In this document: positions 41,449 to 50,424 of the stretch, piece by piece
How positions within the stretch are numbered: position 1 is the first letter of the stretch
Layout: every line of letters begins with the position of its first letter
NCBI GenBank assembly: GCA_963782255.1
Contig: CAWAIS010000001.1
Span: forward strand, 4,340,001-4,404,000
Direction: 5' to 3'
Origin: Roseiarcus sp963782255
Lineage (GTDB): Bacteria; Pseudomonadota; Alphaproteobacteria; Rhizobiales; Beijerinckiaceae
Length of the DNA stretch: 64,000 nucleotides
The notes under the pieces: model-generated
Seen by the model: only the letters and a program-made list of their open reading frames with translations
Told to the model about the DNA's origin: nothing
Database searches by the model: none
Position numbers and translations under genes: made by a program

Positions 41449-42840
41449 TTACCACGTCATGCGGGAGGGCGAATATTTTTGTGGGGAGGAGCGTCGACGC
41501 CAGGCGCCGGCCGCCTTGTCGTGTTCGTTGAAGATCAGGCTGGCGGCGGCGAGGATCCGATGCACGTCGGCGTCGTTGTCGTCGAGCGACAGGGCCGTTT
41601 GCAATTCGTCCAGGATCACGCGCTCGGCGGCGCTCTTGTCCTCGCACCACTCATACCCATACGCTTGGCCGGTCACGCAGGCCTTCCAGGCGTGCGCATG
41701 AGCATAGTTCGGGTCAAGAGCGATCGCGCGGTTCAGATGCCCAAGCGCTTCGGCGTTGGCCTCGCGGTTCGACCGATGGTGCAGAACCTTGCCGGCCAGC
41801 ACATGCTCGTAGGCCGCCATGTTTTCGGTCGTCTTTCGCTTGACGCGGTCCTGCCTCGCGGCCTCGACGCGGCCGAACAGGGTCGCAGCGATCGAGGCCG
41901 TGACCTCGTCCTGGATGGCGAAAATGTCCTCGAGCTTTCGATCGTAGCGTTCGGCCCAGATGTGCGTCTCGGTCTCGCCGTCGATCAGCTGAACCGTGAC
42001 GCGGACGCGGTCCGCGGCCTTCCGCACGCTTCCCTCGACGATGTAGTCCACGCCGAACTCGCGCGCGATCTGCTGGGCCTTGACCGGCTTTCCCTTGTGG
42101 ACGAAGACGGCGTTGCGGGAGATCACCAAGAGTTGGCGGAAACGCGACAGCTCGGTGATGATGTCCTCGGTCAGCCCGTCGGCGAAGAACTCCTGCTCCG
42201 GGTCGCCGCTCATGTTGACGAACGGCAGGACGGCGATCGACGGCCTCCTAGCGCTGGCCTGAAGCGTCACTGACCCGCCAGAGCGTGACTGACCTTTGTC
42301 GGCCGATTGGCGTCCCGGCAGGACCTTGAAGACGCGGATCGGCCGATTGATGTTCTTGACCTGCTGTTCGCCCAGATCGGCGTACTCCACGTCCAGCCGG
42401 TCGGCGACCTGATCGCGCACCGCCGCCGAGATGCAAATTCCGCCCGGCTCCGCTATCAACTCGAGGCGCGCCGCGACATTGACGCCGTCGCCAAAGATGT
42501 CGCTGTCCTCGACAATGACGTCGCCAAGATTGAGTCCGATGCGATAGAGCAGGGCGCGCGACGAAGGCATATCGCGGTTTCGTCGCGCCATTCGCTCCTG
42601 AAAATCGACCGCGCAGCGGAGCGCCTCGGTGACGCTCTGGAATTCCACCAATATGCCGTCGCCGGTCGTTTTGATAATGCGGCCCCTGCACCTGGTGATC
42701 GCCGGATCGATCAGCTCCAGCCGCACCGTCCTCAGCCGAGCGAGCGTTCCCTCCTCGTCGACTTCCATGAGACGGCTGTAGCCGACGACATCTGCCGCAA
42801 GGATTGCGGCGAGGCGACGCTCTACATTTTGACCTTCCAT
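41449..42840 (-). CDS. Class III adenylate cyclase with TolB-like and TPR region, 3' truncated
   Basis: 463 residues. Cyclase domain at the N-terminus (about 5-165): LAAILAADVVGYSRLM with metal Asp, IKTTGDGILVEF, FGDGVNVAARLE. A TolB-N-like domain follows (about 195-310, SIAVLPFVNMSGDPEQEFFADGLTEDI) and then TPR-like helices. Relatives run to about 580-600 residues; here the reading changes at NEHDKAAGAWRRRSSPQKYSPS, a sequence with no family similarity, so the last TPRs have been lost by frameshift or deletion next to the GNAT gene. Catalytic residues remain, so it may still make cAMP. Same type as the cyclase at the right edge of the window. Confidence 0.8.
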   Translation of the reverse strand: MEGQNVERRLAAILAADVVGYSRLMEVDEEGTLARLRTVRLELIDPAITRCRGRIIKTTGDGILVEFQSVTEALRCAVDFQERMARRNRDMPSSRALLYRIGLNLGDVIVEDSDIFGDGVNVAARLELIAEPGGICISAAVRDQVADRLDVEYADLGEQQVKNINRPIRVFKVLPGRQSADKGQSRSGGSVTLQASARRPSIAVLPFVNMSGDPEQEFFADGLTEDIITELSRFRQLLVISRNAVFVHKGKPVKAQQIAREFGVDYIVEGSVRKAADRVRVTVQLIDGETETHIWAERYDRKLEDIFAIQDEVTASIAATLFGRVEAARQDRVKRKTTENMAAYEHVLAGKVLHHRSNREANAEALGHLNRAIALDPNYAHAHAWKACVTGQAYGYEWCEDKSAAERVILDELQTALSLDDNDADVHRILAAASLIFNEHDKAAGAWRRRSSPQKYSPSRMTW

Positions 42841-43189
42841 CGTGCAAAGGCCTGTTCGCAGAATATCAACTTTGAACCTGAGTTGCTCCGCCTGCCAACT
42901 TTAGACCGCGGGGTTCAATCCAAACCCGAGACTCGCGCCAAACCAAGACCCGCGCGCCTCCCGAGCTTCGCGTCTTCCCATCGGCAGAGAACAATACCAC
43001 TTCGGCTGGAATGATCCATAGTCCAAGGCAGGGACGTTATTCGCGCGATTACGCTCCAGCGCCGACCCTTGTCCCGCGGGCTTGAACCTCAGTCGTTCGC
43101 CAAGCCGTCGGCGAACGACCGCTCTTTGCGCACCCACGCCATTCAGTCGGGCGCCAAACGTTTGATGTTCCACCGCTGGCTTTCGCGAC
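42841..43189. other. Intergenic region without identifiable genes
   Basis: 349 bp upstream of the cyclase and downstream of the ABC permease. An inverted repeat GTCGTTCGCC/GGCGAACGAC (about 43091-43121) is the only structure seen; it may end ABC transcription. Confidence 0.4.
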
Positions 43190-43993
43190 TCACGTCACCG
43201 TCTCGGCGCTGTAGCGGGCGATCAGTCCGGTGCGGATCGCGATGCGATAGACGGCCATGAAGAGGACGCAGGCCAGGACGAGATAGACGACGGCCAGGCC
43301 GCCGCCGAGCGCGAGACGGTCCCACGGCGGGGGCTCGCCGGCGACGACCGCGCGCAGGCCGTCGAAGACGTAGGACGGCGGCAGAACGGACGCGACCGCC
43401 TGCATCCATCCGGGCAGGATCGACACGGGATAGAAGACGCCGGCGAACGGCGAGACGATCATCGGGATCGGCCAGATGAGCCACTCGGACGCAGGACCCA
43501 GCCGCAGCACAATGGCGGCGGCGGCGACGCCGAAGGCGATCCCGGTCAAAAAGAGCACGGCGAGGAACGGCGCGAGCGCAATCCCATAGGTCAGGAACGA
43601 CAGGCCGAAGGCGATGCGCGCGAAGGCGACCATCGCGGTCAGGCTCACGAGGCTCGTGCCGACCGCGGTGAGGACGATTCCCGTCAGATATTCCGACGTG
43701 CGCAAGGGCGTGGCGAAGTAATTGAGGAAGTTGCGCGACCACACGTCCTCGAAGAAGGCCATCGTCACGCCCTGCATCACGCGGGTGAGGAAGTCCCAGA
43801 GCAAAACGGCGCCGAGCAGCGCCGGCACGAAATTGACGTCCGCCCGCGAGACCGAATTGAGGTAGCGGGTCAAAAACCCCCACATCAGGATGTCGACCGC
43901 GACCCACACGAAAATCGGGAACACGCGCTGAGGGCTGCCGCGATAGAGATAGAGGATCCTCAAGACGATCGCAGCGACGCGCGAGCGGTTCAT
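43190..43993 (-). CDS. ABC-2 type transporter permease
   Basis: 267 residues with six predicted membrane helices and the ABC-2 signature region near the C-terminal third (PIPMIVSPFAGVFYPVSILPGWMQAVASVLPPSYVFDGLRAV). The short N-terminal cytoplasmic segment and total length are normal. It overlaps the ATPase gene by 4 bp, so the two form an exporter of the drug/polysaccharide type. The substrate cannot be told from sequence. Confidence 0.87.
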   Translation of the reverse strand: MNRSRVAAIVLRILYLYRGSPQRVFPIFVWVAVDILMWGFLTRYLNSVSRADVNFVPALLGAVLLWDFLTRVMQGVTMAFFEDVWSRNFLNYFATPLRTSEYLTGIVLTAVGTSLVSLTAMVAFARIAFGLSFLTYGIALAPFLAVLFLTGIAFGVAAAAIVLRLGPASEWLIWPIPMIVSPFAGVFYPVSILPGWMQAVASVLPPSYVFDGLRAVVAGEPPPWDRLALGGGLAVVYLVLACVLFMAVYRIAIRTGLIARYSAETVT

Positions 43994-44748
43994 CGCGGCG
44001 ACCCCGCGTCCAGGGTTTCGTGCGCGACGGAAACGAAGAGGTCGTCGAGCGACCCCGCGCCGTGTTCCTTAGGTAGCGTCTTCGGATCGCCCTCGAGCAC
44101 GATCCGGCCGTGCGACAGAAACAGCACCCGGTCGCAGACCGTCTCGACCTCGACCATGTTGTGGCTGGTCCACAAGACCCCGCAATGGCCGTCCTCGACG
44201 AGATTGGCGATGCCGGCGCGGATGTCGCGCGCGGCGGACGGGTCGATCGACGCCGTCGGCTCGTCGAGCAGGAGAAGCCGCGGCTTGTTCAGCATCGCCT
44301 TGGCGAGGCCGAGGCGCGTCTGCTCGCCGGACGAGAGGACGCCCGCCTTGGTGCGGCGGAACCGCGCGAGGTCATAGCGCAGGAGCAGCTTCTCGATCCG
44401 CGCGTCGAGTCCTTTGACGTCGTAGATCATGCCGAAGATGCGCAGGTTCTGTTCGACCGTCAGGTTGCCGGGCAGCGGCGCGTAGACGGCGGCGAAATTG
44501 GTCTCCGCCATCGCGGCGCTACGGTTCGCGCCGAGATCGATTCCCTGGATTGCGATCCGCCCCGCGCTCGGCTCGAGGACGCCGAGGATCATGTTGATCG
44601 TCGTCGTCTTGCCGGCTCCGTTCGGACCGAGAAGCCCCACGATCTCGCCGGGCGACACGTGAAAGGAAATGCCGCCAACCGCCACGAGAGTCCCGAAGGA
44701 TTTGGCGAGGCGTTCGACCATCAGGACCGGAGGCGCGGCGAGACTCAT
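43990..44748 (-). CDS. ABC transporter ATP-binding protein (ABC-2 exporter)
   Basis: 252 residues from ATG at 44748. Walker A GPNGAGKTT (about 41-49), a signature written LSSGEQTRLGLAKAM (usual LSGGQ has Ser and Glu substitutions), Walker B RLLLLDEPTASID and the switch His in WTSHNM. The family matches the ABC-2 exporters of the NodI/CcmA type. Four-base overlap with the permease gene indicates one transcript and a 1:1 pair. Confidence 0.88.
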   Translation of the reverse strand: MSLAAPPVLMVERLAKSFGTLVAVGGISFHVSPGEIVGLLGPNGAGKTTTINMILGVLEPSAGRIAIQGIDLGANRSAAMAETNFAAVYAPLPGNLTVEQNLRIFGMIYDVKGLDARIEKLLLRYDLARFRRTKAGVLSSGEQTRLGLAKAMLNKPRLLLLDEPTASIDPSAARDIRAGIANLVEDGHCGVLWTSHNMVEVETVCDRVLFLSHGRIVLEGDPKTLPKEHGAGSLDDLFVSVAHETLDAGSPR

Positions 44749-44867
44749 CAAAGGGTCGTATCCGATCCGGCGCCAGCCCCGTCAAGGCGGGCGCGGGACG
44801 GATTTGCTTCACGGGGCCGGCGAGGCGCTCAAGGAGGTTGAGCGCCAGGCGAAGGCTTTCCTTGGCG

Positions 44868-46118
44868 CTACGGCTGGCCGGTTCCTCCCGCGGCGTACAC
44901 CTGTCCGGTCGCGTACGCCTCGGCGTCCAGCGTGTAGAGCTCCTGCGACTTCCCCACGCCGCGCAGGGCGAAGCGGCCGACGGACGCGAACAGCCGCCGC
45001 TCTGCGCCAACCGCCTCCGCGAAGGACGACGAGATGAGGATCGGCTGGTCGACCGACCGGCACATGGCGGCGATGCGCGCGACCTCGTTGACGGCAGGGC
45101 CGACGACCGTGAAGTCGAGCCGCTCCTTGCTGCCGATGTTGCCGTAGAACACTACGCCGAGATGGAGTCCGAGATACATGTCCGTCGCGGGCAGGTCTTC
45201 CGCGATCCGTCGCGCGTTCAAAGCCTCGACCGCCGCGCGCGCTTGCCTGGCCGCGTGCAGCGCCGCTGCGCAGGCCCGGGCGCGATCCTCCGCCGGAAAG
45301 ATCGCCAGAACCCCGTCGCCGATGAGCTTCAAGACGTCGCCCGAGTGTCGATGAATGGCGGAGACGATCGCGTCGGCGTAATCGTTGAGGAGCGGAATGA
45401 TCTGCTCCGGCGCCGCGGTGTCGGAGATGCGCGTGTAATTGCGCAAATCGCTGAACCACAGCACGGTCTTGATGCGGTCGGCGACGCCGCGGGCGATGCG
45501 GCCCTGCAGCACCCGCCGGCCTGCGTCACGCCCGAGATAGGTTTCGACCAGCGTCTCGGCGATGCGGGCAAGCGAGGCGGTCTTAATCCCGAGCCCAAGA
45601 AAAGGAGTCAGCCGTTGCAAGGCGTCGATCTCGCCGTCGTTGAAGCCCTCCGGCCGGTCCGTCGACCAGGCGGCGTAGAAACAGTCCATCTCGCCGATCA
45701 CGCCGTCGGCGGAGAAGCGGTTGATGACCGCGACCAAATCGGTGAGCGAGGCCTCGCGCATTTCGGCGAACATTGGGAATTGGACCTCTCCCTCGGGGTC
45801 GATCCGCCAACGCCTCAGCAACTCCCCGTCGGCGAGCATGCGGAAGAACGGGCTCGTTCGCCAACGTTCGGCCGCCTCCCCCTCGGTGGTCGGTCCGTAC
45901 TCGGTGACCGTCGTCTCAGGCTTGTCGCGTTCCCAGCGGAAAACCCGCCCCTCGTGAATCGGATGAAGCGTGTCGATGAAAACCATCGCGCGCGCAAGCG
46001 GCAGCCCGCCGGCAAGGGCGCGCCGGCAAAAGCCGTCAAGAAGCACGGTCTCCGCCCGTCCTTCCAGGCCGACTTTGGCGAGCCAGCCCGCCAGCTTCGC
46101 AAGCTCTGCATCTGTCAT
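44868..46118 (-). CDS. Class III adenylate/guanylate cyclase
   Basis: 416 residues from ATG at 46118 (MTDAELAKLAGWLAKVGLEG); the longer frame upstream has poor composition. The N-terminal 200 residues are a sensor-like region found in a rhizobial cyclase group (LLDGFCRRALAGGLPLARAMVFIDTLHP, PTTEGEAAERW). The catalytic domain (about 220-400) has VLWFSDLRNYT with metal Asp, KLIGDGVLAIFP with second Asp, and DFTVVGPAVNEVARI with the base-contacting and transition-state residues. Third intact cyclase in the window. Its C-terminus ends close to the ABC ATPase gene. Confidence 0.86.
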   Translation of the reverse strand: MTDAELAKLAGWLAKVGLEGRAETVLLDGFCRRALAGGLPLARAMVFIDTLHPIHEGRVFRWERDKPETTVTEYGPTTEGEAAERWRTSPFFRMLADGELLRRWRIDPEGEVQFPMFAEMREASLTDLVAVINRFSADGVIGEMDCFYAAWSTDRPEGFNDGEIDALQRLTPFLGLGIKTASLARIAETLVETYLGRDAGRRVLQGRIARGVADRIKTVLWFSDLRNYTRISDTAAPEQIIPLLNDYADAIVSAIHRHSGDVLKLIGDGVLAIFPAEDRARACAAALHAARQARAAVEALNARRIAEDLPATDMYLGLHLGVVFYGNIGSKERLDFTVVGPAVNEVARIAAMCRSVDQPILISSSFAEAVGAERRLFASVGRFALRGVGKSQELYTLDAEAYATGQVYAAGGTGQP

Positions 46119-46242
46119 GGGACCAATAATACGTTGGGCGCGCGCGCCGGCCAAATCGCCTCTTCGAACGGCTTGGCTTCGACGCCGCAGGCCTGCTACG
46201 ACATAAGGCCAAGGGGCCCATGAGGGCGGGAGGACGCGAAAG

Positions 46243-47191
46243 ATGAGCAAGATCGCTCTCATCGGGCTCGGACTCGTCGGCCGCGCATGGGCGATCAGCT
46301 TTGCGCGCGCGGGCCATGAGGTCGCAATCTGGGACGAACGGGCGGAGGCGATCGACGACGCCTTCCGCTTCATCAACGGGATCCTTCCCGAGCTCGAACT
46401 CGAACGACCTCCTGAACGGCGAGGCGGCGGTCGTCATCCGCTCGCGCATGCGCCGCGCGGGCACGCTCGAGGAGGCGCTCGAGGGCGCGGCCCACGTCCA
46501 GGAAAACACGCCCGAGGACGTCGAGATCAAGCGGCGCGTGTTCGCGCGCCTCGATCAAGCCGCCGAGCGTGACGCCGTGCTGGCGAGTTCGACTTCGGCC
46601 ATTCTGCCTTCGCTCTTCACCGAGACGCTCGCCGGCCGGTCCCGCTGCCTCGTCGCTCATCCGATCAATCCGCCCTATCTCATTCCGGCGGTCGAGGTGA
46701 TCCCGGCGCCGTGGACCCGTGCGGAGACGGTCGAGCAGACCGCCGCGCTGCTCAAGGAGGCGGGCCACGCGCCGATCGTGATGAAACGCGAGATCGACGG
46801 CTTTGTCGTCAACCGGCTCCAGGGGGCGCTCCTGGAAGAGGCGTTCCGGCTCGTCGCCGACGGCTTTGCGAGCATCGAGGACGTCGACGTCGCGCTGCGC
46901 GACGGGCTTGCCTTGCGCTGGTCGTTCATGGGCCCGTTCGAAACGATCGACCTCAACGCGCCCGGCGGCGTGCGCGACTACGCCGAGCGCTATCAGCAGA
47001 TTTACGCACGCATCTTTCCAACGACCCAATGGCGCGCCGACTGGACGGGACAAGCGATGGATGGGATCGAGGCGGAGCGACGCAAGGCTCTGCCGGCCGA
47101 CCAATTGGCCGAGCGGGCCGTCTGGCGCGACCGCCGCCTGATGGCGCTCGCCGCGCACAAGAAGCACGCCGATGAAGACATCGGCCGCTGA
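46243..47191 (+). pseudogene. 3-hydroxyacyl-CoA dehydrogenase / L-gulonate 3-dehydrogenase-like, frameshifted
   Basis: The N-terminal Rossmann part (MSKIALIGLGLVGRAWAISFARAGHEV, GxGxxGR motif) lies in one frame (46243 to about 46400) and the rest (NDLLNGEAAVVIRS to the end) in another; the switch is near 46395-46410 in the repetitive GAGCTCGAACTCGAACG, consistent with a one-base loss. The later part has SSTSAILPS and HPINPP, the catalytic His segment, and a C-terminal domain with DGFVVNRLQ. The family includes lambda-crystallin/L-gulonate 3-dehydrogenase, which fits the neighbouring sugar-acid genes better than beta-oxidation. A sequencing error is the alternative explanation. Confidence 0.7.
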
Positions 47192-47195
47192 GCGC

Positions 47196-47966
47196 ATGGC
47201 CTCGACCCTCTTCGACCTCTCCGGCAAGACCGCGCTCGTCACCGGCTCCTCCAGCGGGCTGGGCCTTGCGATGGCGCGCGGCCTTGCGGACGCGGGCGCG
47301 GCGGTCGTGCTCAACGGACGCGACGAGGCAAGGCTCGCCGCCGCGGCCAAGACCTTCGACGCGGCGGACAAACGCGTGACGATCCGCGCGTTCGACGTCG
47401 TCGACGAAGCCGCTGTTCGCGCCGCCTTCGACCGCTTCGACGCCGAGGGCGTGGCGATCGATATCCTCGTCAACAACGCCGGAATCCAGTTTCGCAAGCC
47501 CATGGTCGATCTTTCGACCGACGATTGGCGGCGCGTCATCGACACCAATCTGACCGCGGCCTTCGTCGCGGGGCGCGAAGCCGCACGTCGCATGATCGCG
47601 CGCGGCTCCGGCGGCAAGATCATCAATGTCGCCTCGCTCGCGAGCGAGGTCGCGCGTGCGACGATCGCGCCCTATACCGCCGCCAAGGGCGGGCTCAAGA
47701 TGCTGACCCGCTCCATGGCCGCCGAATGGGCGCAGCATGGCGTACAGGCGAACGCGATCGGGCCGGGCTACATCGCCACCGAAATGAACCGGGCCTTGAT
47801 CGACGATCCGAAATTCGACGCCTGGGTCAAGGGCCGCACGCCGTCCGGACGATGGGGCCGGCCGGAGGACCTGATCGGCGTGACAGTGTTCCTCGCATCG
47901 CGCGCCTCGGACTATGTCAACGGGCAGATCATCTATGTCGACGGCGGGCTGCTTGCGGTCATGTGA
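47196..47966 (+). CDS. SDR oxidoreductase, gluconate 5-dehydrogenase-like
   Basis: 256 residues from the ATG at 47196 (an in-frame ATG at 47172 would overlap the upstream gene by 20 bp). FDLSGKTALVTGSSSGLGLAMA gives the TGxxxGxG cofactor site; NNAGIQ, catalytic Ser in NVASLAS, and YTAAKGG (Tyr and Lys) follow; the C-terminus has YVDGGLLAVM. The opening FDLSGKTALVTG and FRKPMVD are typical of gluconate 5-dehydrogenases (IdnO/Gno), which interconvert gluconate and 5-ketogluconate. Proximity to dgoK/dgoA supports sugar-acid metabolism. Confidence 0.82.
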   Translation: MASTLFDLSGKTALVTGSSSGLGLAMARGLADAGAAVVLNGRDEARLAAAAKTFDAADKRVTIRAFDVVDEAAVRAAFDRFDAEGVAIDILVNNAGIQFRKPMVDLSTDDWRRVIDTNLTAAFVAGREAARRMIARGSGGKIINVASLASEVARATIAPYTAAKGGLKMLTRSMAAEWAQHGVQANAIGPGYIATEMNRALIDDPKFDAWVKGRTPSGRWGRPEDLIGVTVFLASRASDYVNGQIIYVDGGLLAVM

Positions 47967-48011
47967 GAATCGCCCGCAAAGAAGCAGTCTCCCTTAGCCC
48001 TCGGCCGAGCT

Positions 48012-48422
48012 TCAGTGCGGCAGTCTGCACGGAACGACCTGCCGGCCGTGCCGACGGTATATTCGGAAGTCGGCGTCCGTCGTCAGCAGCATGGGATCGT
48101 TCAACGTTTCGGTCATGCGCACAAGACAAGCGTCCGCGAAGCTCATCGGCACGTCCGCGTATTTTTCCAGCAATTTAAGCACCGCGTCCATGTCGTCTGT
48201 GAAGCGATAGCCGGACACTAGGGCCCCACGGCGAATAAGCGCCGCGAAGCTCCGGATTCCGCGCCGCCCGAGCAAGTGCACGGCCTCCGACAGAACGGCC
48301 TCGCAGGTGATCCAGGGCGGCGGCGCCGATGTCGCCTGCGCAACGGCCCAGCGATGATGGGCGCCTCGGCGAGCGAGGAGCGCTACAAGAAAACCCGTGT
48401 CAACGAGTACGATTGCGGCCAT
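48012..48422 (-). CDS. vapC: PIN-domain toxin (VapC-like)
   Basis: 136 residues from the ATG at 48422. A PIN ribonuclease fold: VDTGFLVALL (first acidic Asp about 8), a Glu in CEAVLSEAV, FADACLVRM with Asp, and a late TTDADFRIY Asp that completes the Mg site. Toxins of this family cleave RNA. The gene overlaps the antitoxin gene by 23 bp, the usual arrangement. The pair sits between two sugar-acid genes. Confidence 0.83.
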   Translation of the reverse strand: MAAIVLVDTGFLVALLARRGAHHRWAVAQATSAPPPWITCEAVLSEAVHLLGRRGIRSFAALIRRGALVSGYRFTDDMDAVLKLLEKYADVPMSFADACLVRMTETLNDPMLLTTDADFRIYRRHGRQVVPCRLPH

Positions 48423-48657
48423 AGCCGGTCGAGCTGAGGTACGTCTTCGTGCGGCCACTCAAGTCGCTCGGCAACCCGTCAACCGAGCCGATGACATCGG
48501 CGATCGCGTCAAGCAACGCCGGCTGTCGTCGGCGGGGGTGAAGTGCGCCCGCTAGCCGCTCGCGTACCACGTCGGACTTGGAGATCTTCCGTCGGCGCGA
48601 CTCGGATTCGATTTCAGCGGCCAGCGCCTCGGGCAACCGAACAGTCAACGTCTTCAT
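48400..48657 (-). CDS. vapB: Ribbon-helix-helix antitoxin (VapB-like)
   Basis: 85 residues from the ATG at 48657 (MKTLTVRLPEALAAEIES). The first 45 residues are a CopG/ribbon-helix-helix DNA-binding domain (TVRLPEALAAEIESESRRRKISKSDVVRERL); the rest is a toxin-binding tail. It would autoregulate the operon and neutralise the downstream PIN toxin. A TTCATGAA palindrome overlaps the start codon and could be part of the operator. Confidence 0.8.
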   Translation of the reverse strand: MKTLTVRLPEALAAEIESESRRRKISKSDVVRERLAGALHPRRRQPALLDAIADVIGSVDGLPSDLSGRTKTYLSSTGYGRNRTR

Positions 48658-48881
48658 GAAATGGATCGTATGACATGGCTGGCACAGGCGCAATACGTCG
48701 GTCGGACGCTAGCCCTGCCTTGGCGCCGCAGGCTTGACCGGGACGATGCCCCGAATGCAATGTTCGTTTTGTGTCGGCTCCTTTCTGAAACAGGGAGACC
48801 GCGCCGGCGGATTCACCAAAGTGGCGGATATAGCCCGTGTCCCGAACCGAGTTCCGTGACCCGCGCAGCGACGTAACATCT

Positions 48882-49799
48882 ATGTCGCCGGCACTGATCG
48901 CGCTCGACTGGGGCTCGTCGAGCTTCCGCGCCTATCTGATGTCGCGCGGGGTCATGATCCTCGACGCGATTGAGACGGCCGACGGCGTCGCCACGGTGGC
49001 GCGCGGCGCCTTTCCCGATGCGCTTCGCCGCCTCGTCGGCGGCTGGCTCGACGAGCATCCGAGCTTGCCCATCATCGCTTCCGGCATGGTCGGGAGCCGG
49101 CACGGCTGGCGCGAGGCGCCTTACGTCAAATGTCCGGCGGATCCCCGCGACATTGCCGCCGGGCTCGTCGGCGTGGACGCCGGAGGCAGGCTCGTTCACA
49201 TCGCCCCGGGCCTGTCTTACGAAGACGAGGCCGGGCAGCCGGACGTGATGCGCGGCGAGGAGGTCGAGATTCTCGGCATCGCGCATTCGGGCGGGCGCCT
49301 CGTCGTGCTGCCAGGCTCCCACTCGAAATGGGCGATCGTCGAGGACGGCCGCGTGATCGCCTTCAGGACGTTCGTGACCGGGGAGCTTTTCTCCGCAATC
49401 AGGGACCACACGCTCGCGGGCGCCTTCGCGCGCATGGGCGGGCCGAAGCCGCTCGGCGACGCGTTCGCGCTCGGCGTCAGGCGCGGCGCGGCCGCGGCGC
49501 GCGGCGAAGACTGCACGGGCGTCATCGGCGTTCTGTTCGGCGCGCGCAGCCTGCCGCTCATGGGCAAGCTTGCCGAGGACGACGCCGGCAACTACCTGTC
49601 CGGGCTTCTCATCGGCGCGGAGATTGTCGAGGCGCGCCGCCTTTTTCCAGGCGAGGCGCCGCAGGTCGCAGGCGCGAATGGACTCGTTCAGCGCTATCTC
49701 TTTGCGTTTGGCGCGCTCGGCGAAAAAGCCCGCGCCGCGCCGCCCCGCGCCGCCGCTCGCGGTCTCCATACGCTCGCGCGCAACGCAGGACTCGTCTGA
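48882..49799 (+). CDS. dgoK: 2-dehydro-3-deoxygalactonokinase
   Basis: Phosphorylates 2-keto-3-deoxygalactonate in the DeLey-Doudoroff pathway. 305 residues from ATG at 48882 (MSPALIALDWGSSSFRAYL); the N-terminal DWGSSSFRA is the phosphate-1 ATP motif of the family. SGMVGSRHGW, LPGSHSKWA and the GEVFS-type TGELFSAI segment are typical DgoK features. The stop codon is directly followed by the aldolase ATG, so both are cotranscribed. Confidence 0.88.
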   Translation: MSPALIALDWGSSSFRAYLMSRGVMILDAIETADGVATVARGAFPDALRRLVGGWLDEHPSLPIIASGMVGSRHGWREAPYVKCPADPRDIAAGLVGVDAGGRLVHIAPGLSYEDEAGQPDVMRGEEVEILGIAHSGGRLVVLPGSHSKWAIVEDGRVIAFRTFVTGELFSAIRDHTLAGAFARMGGPKPLGDAFALGVRRGAAAARGEDCTGVIGVLFGARSLPLMGKLAEDDAGNYLSGLLIGAEIVEARRLFPGEAPQVAGANGLVQRYLFAFGALGEKARAAPPRAAARGLHTLARNAGLV

Positions 49800-50414
49800 A
49801 TGATCACCCTGTCGCCGACCCCGCTCATCGCCATCCTCCGAGGCGTCAGGCCCGACGAAGCCGAGGCGATCGCCGAGGGAATCGTCGAAGCCGGCTTCGG
49901 CGCGATCGAGGTGCCGCTCAATTCGCCCGATCCGCTCGCAAGCGTCGAAGCAATCGCCAAGCGGTGGGGCGACAGGGTTCTCGTCGGAGTGGGCACGGTG
50001 CTCTCGCCCGACGAGGTTGACCCTGCGGAGCGGGTGGGGGCGAAGCTCATCGTCGCGCCCAACGTCGACGGCGCCGTCATCGCGCGTGCGCGGAACCTGC
50101 GCCTCGCGGCGCTGCCCGGCGTCGCGACCCCGACCGAGGGTTACCGCGCGATTCTCCTCGGCGCCTCTGCGCTCAAGCTCTTTCCCGCCGAGGGCATGCC
50201 GCCGGAAGTCGTCAAGGCGTGGCGCTCCATCCTGCCGCGCGAGATTCAGCTTTTCCCTGTCGGAGGAATTACGCCAGCGCGGGTCGGTCCCTACCGCAAA
50301 GCGGGCGCCGACGGTTTTGGGATTGGGGGAGCGCTGTACAAGCCCGGAATGACGGCCGCCGAAGTCGCGCACGCGGCGCAAGGCTTCGTCGAGGCATGGA
50401 AGGCGGCGGAGTGA
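49800..50414 (+). CDS. dgoA: 2-dehydro-3-deoxy-6-phosphogalactonate aldolase
   Basis: Class I aldolase splitting KDPGal into pyruvate and glyceraldehyde 3-phosphate. 204 residues: LIAILRGVRPDEA at the N-terminus (family signature with catalytic Glu in GFGAIEVPLNSP), the Schiff-base Lys in ALKLFPAE (about 126), and VGGITP phosphate-binding loop. It begins directly after dgoK. In E. coli DgoA this activity is sometimes fused to a dehydratase; here it is alone. Together with dgoK it forms the lower galactonate pathway. Confidence 0.9.
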   Translation: MITLSPTPLIAILRGVRPDEAEAIAEGIVEAGFGAIEVPLNSPDPLASVEAIAKRWGDRVLVGVGTVLSPDEVDPAERVGAKLIVAPNVDGAVIARARNLRLAALPGVATPTEGYRAILLGASALKLFPAEGMPPEVVKAWRSILPREIQLFPVGGITPARVGPYRKAGADGFGIGGALYKPGMTAAEVAHAAQGFVEAWKAAE

Positions 50415-50424
50415 TCTCGCGCCG

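Noticed and set aside
48661..48876. 71-codon plus-strand frame
   Set aside because: Upstream leader of vapB read backwards and start region of dgoK; no coding features.
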